Below the pieces are notes generated by a model. It worked only from the letters and a program-made list of their open reading frames with translations. It did no database searches and was not told the origin of the DNA. A stretch of DNA of 64,000 bases from Rosistilla oblonga (lineage in GTDB: Bacteria; Planctomycetota; Planctomycetia; Pirellulales; Pirellulaceae), in the NCBI RefSeq assembly GCF_007751715.1, contig NZ_CP036292.1, positions 930,001 through 994,000 of the forward strand. The letters run 5' to 3'. This document shows, one piece after another, positions 25,426 through 36,000 of the stretch; positions within the stretch are counted from its first letter, which is position 1; the number at the start of each line of letters is the position of its first letter. A program made the position numbers and the translations under genes.

Positions 25426-26811
25426 TTAAACGGCGGCGTCGGATGCGTCGGCGTCGGTGTAGTTTTCGATCAGGCCAATGTTTTCGATGCCGACCGCACG
25501 GATCCGGCGAGCATATGTTTCGAGTGTTTCGGGATCGATTCGACGCATGTCTTCGATCAGCACCACCGCGTCAAAAAACTCATCGCTCAGCGGAATCGAA
25601 AGTCCAAAGCTGGCGTGGTGCAGCGGTCCGAAGTCGACCACGATCAGATCGAAGTGCAGTTTCAGACGCTCTAGCAGCGACGCGGCACAGCGGTCGACCT
25701 GCTTGAGTTGTTCCGGTGATTTTTTCAACAGCGGCAGGAAGCAGAAGTTGTTCGATAGCGACAGCACCGCGACTTCTTCAATCGACACGTCTTGAGCGAT
25801 CGCGTCGACCCAGTCGTTGCTCATTTCCAGCTGCAGTTTTTCCAGCAGCGATGGGTTTTCGGTATCCGCATCGACCAACGCCACACGCAACCCGGCGGTC
25901 GCGGCGACTTGAGCGATTGCGATCGCAACGGTCGAACGCCCGGTGTCGCGATTCTGGCTGCTGACAGCCATCGTTTGCAGCCCTTCGCGGCTGGCGCGTT
26001 CCAGTTGGGCACCCATCGGAAGCAAGTGGTCGGTCGCAAGGTTCTTGGCGACTTCCGGCAAAACAAACTCGTCGACCTCCCAGACCGGCGCAAAGGCTGG
26101 CAGGGATTCGCGGTTGATCGTGGCGGCTTGTTTGGAAATCGTCGGCTCGCTGCTCAGGGGAGCCTCGGCCTTCTTCGGCAGTTCGAGCGTCTCCAACTTT
26201 GCCGACCACGCATCGTAAGCCGTCGTTCCCGGACGGATATCGATTTGCGGTTCGATCGCTGGCTTAGCGACAACGGGAGCTGGAACAAAGGGAGCTGGAA
26301 CAACGACCGTCGGTTCGTCGTCGGCGATGTCGATCGGGCGAACCACCGGTTGTGGATTGGTCGCAGAGACCTCGACCGAAACCAATGGGTCGGCATAGGT
26401 CATCGGTTCCGCTTCGGGTTCCAGATCGATGTCGGATACCAGCGGGGACGCTGCGGCAGCGATCGGTTGTTCGGCGGGAGCTTGTGGTGCAGCCGGTGTT
26501 TCTGGAGCCTGTGCGGCGGGAGTTTGCTGCGCTGCAGGTTGCGGCGGCGTGGCCGGTTCGCTGGCGGCGTTGGCTAACTTGTCAGCCTCCGCAGCGGGTG
26601 TTTCCGATTCGGCGACTGGCAATTCGGTAGCCGGAGCCTGTTGGAAGTGAGGTGCCCCGACGGCGTGAGCTGGCTCGTTTCGGAAGAACTGTCCCGAGGG
26701 GTCGTCGATCCAGACCGCGATCGTTCCGTTAGCCGATTCGCTGGTGGACCCGGACGTTCCGGTGCGTTTGGCATACGCTTTACGAAATGCCTGATCGATA
26801 CTGGTAGTCAT
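25426..26811 (-). CDS. ParA/CpsD-like P-loop protein with degenerate Walker A
   Basis: The protein has 461 residues. The first about 260 are Pro/Ala-rich and probably disordered. The C-terminal ~200 resemble the cytosolic domain of bacterial tyrosine kinases (CpsD/EpsG type): TMAVSSQNRDTGRSTVAIAI, the A'-motif VALVDADTENPSL and the Walker B LIVVDFGPL are in the right order. The P-loop Lys is replaced by Arg (TGRST instead of GKS/T), and no Tyr cluster ends the protein, so ATP hydrolysis or kinase activity is doubtful. ATG 26811 is chosen because upstream the frame overlaps the Gln-rich coding region of the preceding gene. It lies between the ExeA-like and Pro/Gln-rich genes. Confidence 0.75.
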   Translation of the reverse strand: MTTSIDQAFRKAYAKRTGTSGSTSESANGTIAVWIDDPSGQFFRNEPAHAVGAPHFQQAPATELPVAESETPAAEADKLANAASEPATPPQPAAQQTPAAQAPETPAAPQAPAEQPIAAAASPLVSDIDLEPEAEPMTYADPLVSVEVSATNPQPVVRPIDIADDEPTVVVPAPFVPAPVVAKPAIEPQIDIRPGTTAYDAWSAKLETLELPKKAEAPLSSEPTISKQAATINRESLPAFAPVWEVDEFVLPEVAKNLATDHLLPMGAQLERASREGLQTMAVSSQNRDTGRSTVAIAIAQVAATAGLRVALVDADTENPSLLEKLQLEMSNDWVDAIAQDVSIEEVAVLSLSNNFCFLPLLKKSPEQLKQVDRCAASLLERLKLHFDLIVVDFGPLHHASFGLSIPLSDEFFDAVVLIEDMRRIDPETLETYARRIRAVGIENIGLIENYTDADASDAAV

Positions 26812-26833
26812 AGCTTGGTACTCGAGAACAGGT

Positions 26834-28423
26834 TCATCGGCTGGGAACGTAGGGCTGCTGACCGGCATAGGGCGGTTGGTTTGGGTTGGCATACCCGCCT
26901 GCCGCCGCTGGCGAGTGCATTGGATAGCCAGCGCCTGCAGGCTGGCCGTAATTGTTCTGCGGTGCTGCGTAGTTCGGTGCATAACCGCTTTGTTGCTGAG
27001 GCTGATAAGGAGCCTGCGGCAACGATTGCCCGACGTAACCCTGCCCTGGGACATAGGTTTGCGTCGGCTGTTGCGACTGAGCCTGCTGCTGTTGAGCCGC
27101 CATCTGTTGTTGTTGCTGCTGCGCAAATTGTTGTTGGGCTGCCATCAGTCGCTGCTGAGCCATCTGTTGTTGATGCGCCGCGAATGTCTGTTGTTGTGCT
27201 GCCTGTTGTTGCGGATCGAATGCTTGTTGAGGAGCATACGGAGGTTGGTTCGCTGCCGCTGCCGGTTCACCCATGTATGGCGGGTATTGCGGCGGATTCA
27301 GTGGACTTGGCGAGACCGGATCGGTCGGGTAGTTGAACTGATTGCCAGGAGCGGTTGTTTGCCCTTCGGTTGGCTGAGCCATGGCAATGTTGGTTGGATT
27401 GTCAGCCCCGGCATCCGACGGGATGAATTGCCGCCAGTCGGCGATCGTGTTTGGCGTGCTGGTCGCTTGATAGGACTGCGAAGGAGTTGAATCGGCGGTT
27501 GTGTCAGCTGGTGTGTCGATCGCGGGGCGACTGGCAACACGTGGCTCGTCGGTTGTTGGTTCCGTTGCGGCTTGAGCTTCACTGTCGCCCGACTGTGGGC
27601 TCTCGACAGTAGTATCGTCCGCCGGAGCAGATGCTTGCGGTCCCGTCAACGCGAGATTGGGGATCGGGAACGCAGGGAGCTCCGTCTCAGGTTCGTCTTC
27701 GATTTCGCCAAGGCTGGGGAGATCGTGGGCATGGTCGCGAGCGTGGTCGTGCGTCGCTTCGGCGTCCGGCGTCTCGGCAGCTTCTTGATCGCTGGAAAGA
27801 TGAGTTTCACCCTCCGCTTCGAAATTGGTTTCCGGCGGGGCCAGTGGTTCGATTGTCGGCGAGACAACGTGAATCTCGGGCGGCAGTGCGGGATCGCTTG
27901 GAAGCCCGATGCTGGCGTGGTCCGAATCGGCAGGTTCGGTTGGCAAGGCGGTCGCATCGGCGACGTGGACCGGATCGCTGGAGCGAAGCGGTTCGGAATC
28001 ATCGGCCAGGTATTGAGCTCGCGATTCCGGCGGAACGTCGCGGGTAGCGATGATCGCCACGGTTGCGACTGCCAGGAACAGCAGGATCAGGACCAGACGC
28101 GATCCAACCGTCTCCATCCAGGTGCCGTCTGCCGGTTCGCTGATCGGCGGCAGTTCGGGGAGATCGCCATAGGTGTGGCTGGCGTCGATCCGTTGGTAGA
28201 CCGGTTCGGGCGCAGGAGCCGGTTCGGAAACCGGAGGTGTCGGTGGAGGAGTTTCGGCAAAATCGGTGCTGGGTGCTGCCAAGGGCGCAGCATCAACCGG
28301 TTCGCTCGTTTGTGGACGATCGTTCAGGTTGGGGATTCGGAATAGCGTTGGCAATCCGCCGCCGGTTGGCCGAGACGATGGGCGTGGTCGGTGAACCGTC
28401 GGTGGGTTGGACGTTGACGACAT
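26834..28423 (-). CDS. single-pass membrane protein with Pro-rich and Gln-rich regions
   Basis: The protein has about 529 residues with no recognised domain. An N-terminal Pro-rich cytosolic segment (about 1-105) precedes one membrane helix (RLVLILLFLAVATVAIIATR, about 106-130). A long acidic, Ser/Thr/Pro-rich outer region follows, and the C-terminal ~150 residues are dominated by Gln, Ala, Pro and Tyr (repeated QQQ runs). ATG 28423 is preferred over 28456 because AAGGA lies eight bases upstream of it. It is first in the cluster with the P-loop protein (22-bp gap) and the ExeA-like ATPase, suggesting a shared envelope function. Composition suggests a disordered scaffold or a surface polymer-binding tail. 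Confidence 0.7.
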   Translation of the reverse strand: MSSTSNPPTVHRPRPSSRPTGGGLPTLFRIPNLNDRPQTSEPVDAAPLAAPSTDFAETPPPTPPVSEPAPAPEPVYQRIDASHTYGDLPELPPISEPADGTWMETVGSRLVLILLFLAVATVAIIATRDVPPESRAQYLADDSEPLRSSDPVHVADATALPTEPADSDHASIGLPSDPALPPEIHVVSPTIEPLAPPETNFEAEGETHLSSDQEAAETPDAEATHDHARDHAHDLPSLGEIEDEPETELPAFPIPNLALTGPQASAPADDTTVESPQSGDSEAQAATEPTTDEPRVASRPAIDTPADTTADSTPSQSYQATSTPNTIADWRQFIPSDAGADNPTNIAMAQPTEGQTTAPGNQFNYPTDPVSPSPLNPPQYPPYMGEPAAAANQPPYAPQQAFDPQQQAAQQQTFAAHQQQMAQQRLMAAQQQFAQQQQQQMAAQQQQAQSQQPTQTYVPGQGYVGQSLPQAPYQPQQQSGYAPNYAAPQNNYGQPAGAGYPMHSPAAAGGYANPNQPPYAGQQPYVPSR

Positions 28424-28700
28424 CTGGTCATTCCTTGACACGTGGCGTTTTGCCATCCTGGGGATTTTCTGGCCGCGCTCTGCGAACCTAATCGCCGCAC
28501 AAGCTCCTCTTTGTATCGGTATCGGTACCGGTTACATCGATCTTGAGTGATTTAACGAATAGTCAATCGAGAAAGGCGAGGCAAGATCGATCGACTGTGC
28601 CGGTTGGCGAGGCGATGCGGATTGTCGATGTTTGCTTCCGTTGCGGTACTGACAGAATGGCTCGCGTGCCTCAGACTGTAGCCAGATTTGTTGCGATGGC

Positions 28701-28728
28701 TTAACTCGCCCCACAAATGTCGTACAAT
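28701..28728 (+). promoter_or_regulatory. candidate sigma70-like promoter of metH
   Basis: TTAACT (28701-28706) and TACAAT (28723-28728) with a 16-bp spacer resemble -35/-10 boxes and would give a leader of about 65 nt before the metH ATG. The rest of the 377-bp divergent gap (28424-28800) holds no structure that I recognise as a SAM, SAH or cobalamin riboswitch. Confidence 0.35.
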
Positions 28729-28800
28729 CGGGCGCCCGGGCTAGCCTGCCGTGCCCCCCGGTTAAAAACTAAATCAACTCAGAGATAGCAAATACTTTCC

Positions 28801-31800
28801 ATGACCAACCCTATCGATCTACTGCCCCATCTGATTCGAGAACGTATCCTGATCCTCGACGGAGCGATGGGAACGATGATTCAGCGGTTGGGGCTGGACG
28901 AAGCGGGGGTTCGCGGCGATCGGTTTGCAGATCACCACAAAGATCTGAAAAACTTCTCTGACATCTTATGTCTGACCCACCCGGAGAAGATCACCGATAT
29001 CCACCGCGCTTATTTTGAAGCGGGAAGCGATATCGTCGAGACCAACTCCTTTGGCGCTTCGCCGGTCGGAATGGTCGAATTCGATCTGCCGTTGGAATTG
29101 GTCGACGAGATCAATCACGCCGCGGTCGCGTGTGCTCGCAAAGCTGCCGACGAATGGACCGAACGGACGCCGGGCAAGCCGCGGTTTGTCGCTGGTTCGA
29201 TCGGTCCGACGACGCAGCAGTTGGCGATCAGTACGCAAGTCGACGATCCGGCGTTTCGCAGCACGACCTTCGAAGCGATGGTCGCCAGTTACAAAGCCCA
29301 AGTGAAATCGTTGGTCGAAGCGGGAGTCGACATCCTGTTGCCCGAGACGGCGATCGACACGTTGAACCTGAAGTCGTGCCTGTTTGCGATCCAAGATTAC
29401 TTTGACGGCGGCGGACGCCGCGTGCCGGTGATGGTCAGCGGAACGTTCGACAAGGGAGGCCGGACGTTTGTCAGCGGCCAGACTGTCGACGCCTTTGTGA
29501 CTTCGCTGGCTCACTTTCCTTTGCTATCGGTCGGCATGAACTGTGCCCTCGGCCCCGATGTGATGCGTCCCCACGTCGAAGAGATGTCGCACGCGACCGG
29601 GATTCCCGTCAGCTGTCACCCCAACGCGGGGCTGCCCAACGAGATGGGGCAATTCGACCTCGATCCTCCCAAAATGGCGGAGATCGTCGGCGAATACGCT
29701 GACAACGGCTGGATCAATATCTTGGGTGGCTGCTGCGGAACGACTCCCGATCACATCCGCGCGATGGCTCAGCGAGTGGAGGGCAAGCGGCCCAAGCAGG
29801 AGCAGACCGGACCGATCTACACGCGGCTGTCGGGCCAGTTGCCGATGGTGATGCGTCCGGAGATCCCGTTCACGATGATCGGCGAACGGACAAACGTGAC
29901 CGGCAGCAAGAAGTTCGCTCGTCTGATCCGAGGCGATCAGTTCGACGAGGCGGTCGAAGTCGCTCGCGAGCAGGTGCAAAACGGTGCCACGATCATCGAC
30001 ATCAACTTCGATGATGCCCTGTTGGATGGTGCCGAAGCGATGACGCGGTTCCTGCGTTTGATCTCGGGCGACGACGTCGTGGCGGCAGTGCCGGTGATGA
30101 TCGACAGCAGTAAATGGGAAGTCATCGAAGCGGGGCTGCGGAACACGCAGGGTAAGGCGATCGTCAACTCGATCTCGCTGAAAGATGGTGAGGAAGAATT
30201 CCTGCGACGGGCGCGATTGGTTCGCCAGTATGGTGCCGCCGCGGTCGTGATGGCTTTCGATGAAGAGGGTCAAGCGGCCGATGAAGACAACAAAGTTCGG
30301 ATCTGCAAACGGGCTTACGATCTGTTGGTCAACGAAGTCAAGTTCCCACCCGAAGACATCATCTTCGACCCCAATATTTTGACCGTCGCGACGGGCATGG
30401 ACGAGCACAACAACTATGCCGTCGATTTCGTCAACGCGGTGGTTCGGATCAAGAAGGAATGCCCGGGAGCCAAGACAAGTGGCGGCGTGAGCAACATCAG
30501 CTTCAGCTTCCGCGGCAACGACCGCGTCCGCGAAGCGATCCACAGCGCCTTCTTATATAAGGCTGTCAAAGCTGGGTTGGACATGGGGATCGTCAACGCG
30601 GGGCAGTTGGAGGTCTACGAAGAGATCCCCAAGGATCTGTTGGAACATGTCGAAGACGTGTTGTGGAACCGCCGCCCCGATGCGACCGACCGCATGCTGG
30701 AGTTCGCCGAGACGGTCAAGGGAGACGGCAAGCAGAAGGCGGGCGAAGACCTCGCGTGGCGCGACGCTCCTGTCATCGAACGGATGAAGCATGCGTTGAT
30801 CAAGGGAATCGATAAGTACATCGTCGAGGATACCGAAGAGGCGCGGCAGCACTTCGATCGCTGCCTGCACGTCATCGAAGGGCCGCTGATGGCCGGTATG
30901 TCGGTCGTGGGAGATCTGTTTGGCGAAGGAAAAATGTTCCTGCCGCAGGTCGTCAAAAGTGCTCGGGTGATGAAAAAGGCTGTCGCTTATCTGGAACCAT
31001 TCATGGAGCAGGAAAAGCGAGAAGCTGGGATCGAGAGCCACGCCGCGCGAGGCACGTTCCTGATCGCCACGGTCAAGGGAGACGTTCACGATATCGGCAA
31101 GAACATCGTTGGGGTGGTGCTGCAGTGCAACAACTACAAGGTGATCGATCTTGGCGTGATGGTCTCCAGCGAGACGATTCTCGAAGAGGCGGTCAAGCAC
31201 AACGTCGACATGATCGGGTTGAGCGGGCTGATCACGCCTAGCTTGGACGAGATGGTCCACGTCGCTCGCGAGATGAAACGCAAGAAGATGTCGCTGCCGC
31301 TGTTGATCGGCGGAGCGACGACCAGTGCCAAGCATACAGCGGTTCGCGTCGCCCCGGCGTACGATGGTTCGGTGTTCCATGTGTTGGATGCCAGTCGCAG
31401 CGTGAACGTGGTCGAGAAGTTGATCAGCGCCGAGCATCGCGACGCCTATATGGCCGAAAATGTCGAGCTGCAGAAAAAGCTGGTCGCCAGTTACCGCGAC
31501 CGCCAACAAAAACTGGTCCCCTACGCCGAAGCGTTGGAGAAACGTTTCGCCACCGATTGGCAGACCGTACAAATCGATAAGCCCGCGTTTACGGGGACCA
31601 AGACGCTCACCGATTTCCCGCTGGAAGAGATCCGCCCGTTTATCGATTGGTCGCCGTTTTTCATGACTTGGGAACTGAAAGGCAAGTTCCCCAAGATCTT
31701 CGACGATCCGTCGGTTGGAGCGCAGGCGAAGGAACTGTACGAAGATGCCAACCGCGTGTTGGACGAAGTGATCGCGGCCGGCTCGTTGAAAGCCAACGCG

Positions 31801-32493
31801 GTCTACGGCTTCTGGCCCGCAGCTAGCGATGGCGACGACGTGATTCTGTACACCGATGAATCGCGTTCGGCGGAATTGACTCGCTTCCATTTCTTGCGTC
31901 AGCAATGGGAACGCAAGGGACAATCGGACTTCCGTTCGTTGGCCGATTACATCGCACCGATCGATTCGGGACGCGAAGACTACATCGGCGGCTTTGTGGT
32001 CACCGGAGGCCTGGGGGCCGAAGCGTTGGCGGCGAAGTACCGGGAGGAACTGGACGATTACAAGGCGATCATGGTTTCAGCGGTTGCCGACCGGTTGGCC
32101 GAAGCGTTTGCCGAACTGATGCACCAGCGGGCTCGCGAGGATTGGGGCTTCGGCAAAACCGAAGGCCTTTCGACCGAGGAGTTGATCGCCGAGAAGTACC
32201 GCGGAATCCGTCCGGCGGCAGGTTATCCCGCCAGCCCCGACCACACCGAAAAGCGAACGCTGTTCGATCTGTTGGACGCGGAAAAGCAGACCGGCGTGGA
32301 GCTGACCGAAAGCTACGCGATGACGCCCGGTTCGAGTGTCAGCGGACTTTATTTTGCCCATCCGGAGTCGCGGTATTTCGCTGTCGATCGAGTCACCAAG
32401 GACCAGATCGAAGCCTACACGGCACGGAAAGGAAAGCCGTTGTCGGAAGTCGAACGCTGGTTGTCGCCGAATCTGGCGTACGAACCCTCCTGA
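28801..32493 (+). CDS. metH: cobalamin-dependent methionine synthase MetH
   Basis: MetH transfers a methyl group from methyl-tetrahydrofolate to homocysteine through cob(I)alamin. All four modules are present in 1230 residues. The homocysteine domain (1-330) has zinc cysteines in GMNCALGP (near 247) and [10 protein letters not shown] (near 310). The pterin domain starts around 355 ([16 protein letters not shown]). The B12 cap and binding domain has [11 protein letters not shown], whose His (about 763) is the lower cobalt ligand, and the [13 protein letters not shown] loop. The C-terminal AdoMet reactivation domain contains [15 protein letters not shown] and ends in GLYFAHPES and SRYFAVD. Length is the same as in E. 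coli. It stands alone, divergent from the envelope cluster. Confidence 0.97.
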   Translation: MTNPIDLLPHLIRERILILDGAMGTMIQRLGLDEAGVRGDRFADHHKDLKNFSDILCLTHPEKITDIHRAYFEAGSDIVETNSFGASPVGMVEFDLPLELVDEINHAAVACARKAADEWTERTPGKPRFVAGSIGPTTQQLAISTQVDDPAFRSTTFEAMVASYKAQVKSLVEAGVDILLPETAIDTLNLKSCLFAIQDYFDGGGRRVPVMVSGTFDKGGRTFVSGQTVDAFVTSLAHFPLLSVGMNCALGPDVMRPHVEEMSHATGIPVSCHPNAGLPNEMGQFDLDPPKMAEIVGEYADNGWINILGGCCGTTPDHIRAMAQRVEGKRPKQEQTGPIYTRLSGQLPMVMRPEIPFTMIGERTNVTGSKKFARLIRGDQFDEAVEVAREQVQNGATIIDINFDDALLDGAEAMTRFLRLISGDDVVAAVPVMIDSSKWEVIEAGLRNTQGKAIVNSISLKDGEEEFLRRARLVRQYGAAAVVMAFDEEGQAADEDNKVRICKRAYDLLVNEVKFPPEDIIFDPNILTVATGMDEHNNYAVDFVNAVVRIKKECPGAKTSGGVSNISFSFRGNDRVREAIHSAFLYKAVKAGLDMGIVNAGQLEVYEEIPKDLLEHVEDVLWNRRPDATDRMLEFAETVKGDGKQKAGEDLAWRDAPVIERMKHALIKGIDKYIVEDTEEARQHFDRCLHVIEGPLMAGMSVVGDLFGEGKMFLPQVVKSARVMKKAVAYLEPFMEQEKREAGIESHAARGTFLIATVKGDVHDIGKNIVGVVLQCNNYKVIDLGVMVSSETILEEAVKHNVDMIGLSGLITPSLDEMVHVAREMKRKKMSLPLLIGGATTSAKHTAVRVAPAYDGSVFHVLDASRSVNVVEKLISAEHRDAYMAENVELQKKLVASYRDRQQKLVPYAEALEKRFATDWQTVQIDKPAFTGTKTLTDFPLEEIRPFIDWSPFFMTWELKGKFPKIFDDPSVGAQAKELYEDANRVLDEVIAAGSLKANAVYGFWPAASDGDDVILYTDESRSAELTRFHFLRQQWERKGQSDFRSLADYIAPIDSGREDYIGGFVVTGGLGAEALAAKYREELDDYKAIMVSAVADRLAEAFAELMHQRAREDWGFGKTEGLSTEELIAEKYRGIRPAAGYPASPDHTEKRTLFDLLDAEKQTGVELTESYAMTPGSSVSGLYFAHPESRYFAVDRVTKDQIEAYTARKGKPLSEVERWLSPNLAYEPS

Positions 32494-32542
32494 TCTCGAG
32501 GGTAAGCCCTCCCCGAAAAACTCGCTGAAGGCTCGTTTTCCG

Positions 32543-32592
32543 ACCCTCCCGGCTCCGCCGGGCGGGTGGAGTGTGGGCTGCGGTGGGAGGGT
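32543..32592 (+). terminator. stem-loop downstream of metH, probable terminator
   Basis: ACCCTCCC (32543-32550) pairs with GGGAGGGT (32585-32592) around an inner GC-rich hairpin (ccggctccgccgg), followed by ttattcg, about 50 bp after the metH stop. The weak T-tract makes terminator function probable rather than certain. Confidence 0.45.
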
Positions 32593-32607
32593 TTATTCGT
32601 CTGATTT

Positions 32608-32666
32608 CCTGGGACTTGGGTCCCCAGGCTTCTACCTGCCGTGGCTTCGCCACTGCACGCAGTGCA
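32608..32666. repeat. three consecutive small hairpins in the metH-surface protein gap
   Basis: Three stems follow each other: CCTGGG/CCCAGG (32608-32628), GTGGC-TTC-GCCAC (32641-32653) and TGCAC-GCA-GTGCA (32654-32666). The 557-bp gap (32494-33050) has no credible gene. This stretch looks like an intergenic repeat element, while the remaining sequence to 33050 presumably carries the promoter of the surface-protein gene, which I could not pinpoint. Confidence 0.45.
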
Positions 32667-33050
32667 TCTACCGTACGGGGGCCCCTGCGCTGTTTGATGC
32701 TGTCGTCGTTGTGAGGACGCTATGTGGCGTGCCGGTTGCAGCGGAGGCCTCTTCGGCGGTGCTACTTGGGAACTTTTGGCACCCGATCCCGTCAGAATTA
32801 CATAGCTTTTCCTGAATTCTAGGTCGGGTTTTGCTGCCTTGGCGGTGGTGTTCCGATTGCGCAAGGTACGCAATGAATGCGGGTTGCGACGATACACTTG
32901 GTCTTGTCGCGAGAAAATTTCCGATTGAGTGAGTTTGGGTGAGTTGCGCGATTCGGTATTTCCGTCCTGTATTAAGCTTAGGGGACGGCGCCTTGTATCT
33001 GGATTCGCTCGTCCTTGGTGGATTTTTTCCTGTTTGAACTGCTGACAGCT

Positions 33051-36000
33051 ATGACAAAACGATCATCCGAACTCCGAAAGCCACAGAATAAGTCTCGTTT
33101 ACGACGCTGGATTCGCACCCTGATTGGGCAATCCGATATGCGTAACAACGGTTCGCGGTTTCTGCGGCTGGAACCTTTGGAGCATCGTCAGTTGTTGGCG
33201 GGTGACGTCGATCTGCTGCCACCGATCGCTCCAGCCAGCGACGAAACGGTTCAGTATGCGATGATGTCGACGACCGCTGCCGAGGGGGAAGTAACTCCCG
33301 AAGGCGAAGCGGCGCCCGATCTTGTCGCCTTTGCCAAAGCCCTCTCCGATGGCGGAGTCGTCTTCTTCGGAGCGGCTTGGTGCCCGAACTGCACCGAGCA
33401 GAAAGAGTTGTTCGAGGACGGGCAGAACTATCTTCCGTTTGTCGAAGTCACCAATCCCGATCACAGCCTCAATGCGACCGGCACCGCCGAAGGGATCTCC
33501 AGTTTCCCAACTTGGCGATTCCAGGACGGAACCGAGGTCGAAGGGGTTCTGTCGCTGGCCGATATCTCGCAACGCAGTGGCATCGCGATCCCTCAGGGAG
33601 AAACTCCCAGCTTTGTTCCCGTCGGCAACCAGAGCGTTGGCATCGGTTCTCCGCTGCATGTCCCAATCGACGCTTACGATCCCGATGAACAACCGTTGAC
33701 GGTAACTGTCAGCAGTTCGGATCCGAATCTGTTGGAGGCGTCGGTGGTCAGCGGCAATCGCAGCTGGCGGCTGAAGATCGCCGATTATGGCGAGATGGTC
33801 TTCGAGTTGTACGAACAGCGGGCCGAGCGGCCGACGTCGCGGATCATCGAATTGACCGAGGACGGATTTTACGACGGGATCACGTTCCATCGCATCTTGG
33901 ACGATTTTGTCCTGCAGGCTGGCGATCCCTTAGGTCTGGGCTCTGGCGGTTCGGACCTGCCCGACTTCGACGATCAATTCCACGAGGATCTGCAGCACAA
34001 CGCGACGGGCATCCTGTCGTACGCCAAGACCACCGACGACACCAACGATTCGCAGTTCTTCATCACCGAAGGGGACTCACGCCACCTCGATTTCAATCAC
34101 TCGATCTTCGGTCAATTGGTCGAAGGAGAAGCGGTTCGCGAAGCGATCAGCGAGGTGCCGACCGACAGCAGCGGCCGGCTGACCACCGCGTTCGCAAACG
34201 CTTTTGGACAGATCACGATCGAAGAAGCGTCGATCTTCACCGACAACGAAAACTCGGTTGTCATGCTGAAGCCGACCGGCAACGGGACCGGCCCGGTGAG
34301 CGTTACGATCACGGTCACCGACAGCGACGGGAACCAAACGTCGGAAGTGATCACGGTGAACGTGACCGCCGACAATCAACTGAACTCCAACGGCAAGCCG
34401 TTCCTGGGTGATCTGAGCGACGTTGCCACGACCGCTGTACAGCCCGCCACGATCCAATTGTCCAGCAGCGATGTCGAAGGGGACGCGGTCACCTACGCTG
34501 CGTTTAACGTCGGCACCGTCGGCTACACTACGTCGGTCAACCAATCGACAGGGGAAGTCACCGTGACGCCGCCCGCCGGTTTTGTCGGTACGTTCGACGT
34601 GATGGTTGGTGTCAAAGCGGCCAGCAGCACCGTGACCACTGCCGATTCGACATCCTTCGATCTGCAGACCCTCAGCGTGACGGTGCAAGCGTCGGCGTTA
34701 CAGGGTGTTAGTCTCGATGCGGCAAGCGATACCGGCGTCAGCAATAGCGACGGAATCACCAGCAGCACCAATCCGACGTTCACGATCACCGGAACCACAG
34801 CCGGTTCGACCGTCGAACTGTTGTCGGGCACCACGGTGATCGGATCGGCTGTCGCCACCGGCACGACGACTCAGATCACGACGACTGAATTGGCGGCCAA
34901 CGGCAACGGCACCTATTCGATCTCGGCGCGGCAGACCAGCGGCGGGACGACCAGCGCGGCGACCACTCCGATCACCGTCGTCTACGACTCGTCGGCTCCC
35001 GCGGCACTCAGCACGCAGATCGCCTCACAAGCGATCGCCGGATCGCTTTATACCTTGGATCTTGGACACGTTGAAGAAGGCAACGGACTCGTCTACTCGC
35101 TGGCCAACGGGCCTGCGGGGATGACGATCAACGCGCAGACCGGCGTCGTTTCCTGGACTCCCACAACCGCTCAGGTTGGCGATCAGTCGTTTACGGTAAC
35201 GACTTCGGATCGAGCGGGAAACAGTCGCGACAACCAGTTCAATCTGAACGTCGGCGAAGAAGCGACGGTGACGTTGGACATGTCCTTCACCGATCTCGAT
35301 GGCAACGCGATCACCCAGTTGAAGCCGGGGGACGAGTTCCTGCTGAACATCACCGCGATCGACGAACGGTTGTTCGAATCGCTCAAAGGTGTCGCGACAG
35401 CCTACTTGGACATTCTGTACGACCAAAATTTGGCGGAACCGGTTGGGAACAATCTAGTAATCGATGTCGACGACACCGACGATGAGATCGCCGATTCGCC
35501 CTTTACGTTCACCAACAGCTTCCGCGACTCGCGACGCGGTTCGGCGGCGACGCCTGGTTTGATCGATGAATTGGGAGCGTTCTCGACAAGTCCTCCCGGC
35601 CTGCAAGCTGGCTTGGTCTCGATCCATTTCCGCGCCTTGAGTGCGGGAACGCTTGTCTTCACCGGCGATCCGGCTGACGGAAACGGAACCGAGGTTCTGG
35701 TCCACGGCAGCGACGACGAACTCGATCCATCGAAGGTCAACTTCGGCAACGCGTCGATCAACATCGTCTCTACCTTCAGCGCCGCCGACGACATCTTCAA
35801 CTTCGATGAAGATAGTTCCAACAACGCGATGGACGTTCTGAGCAACGACCAGTTGTTGGTTTCCGGAACGACATTGACGATCGTCAGCACCAGCACTCCG
35901 GTCAACGGCGGTACGGTTTCGATCGTCGGGAATGGACAATCGCTGTCGTACACTCCCGGGGCCAATATCAACGGAGCCGACGAGTTCACCTATACGGTCG

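Noticed and set aside
28424-28800. SAM or cobalamin riboswitch upstream of metH
   Set aside because: No consensus core or expected pairing pattern could be recognised by eye.
30553-31923. 456-codon minus-strand frame within metH
   Set aside because: MetH is conserved end to end on the plus strand, so the antisense frame is a shadow.
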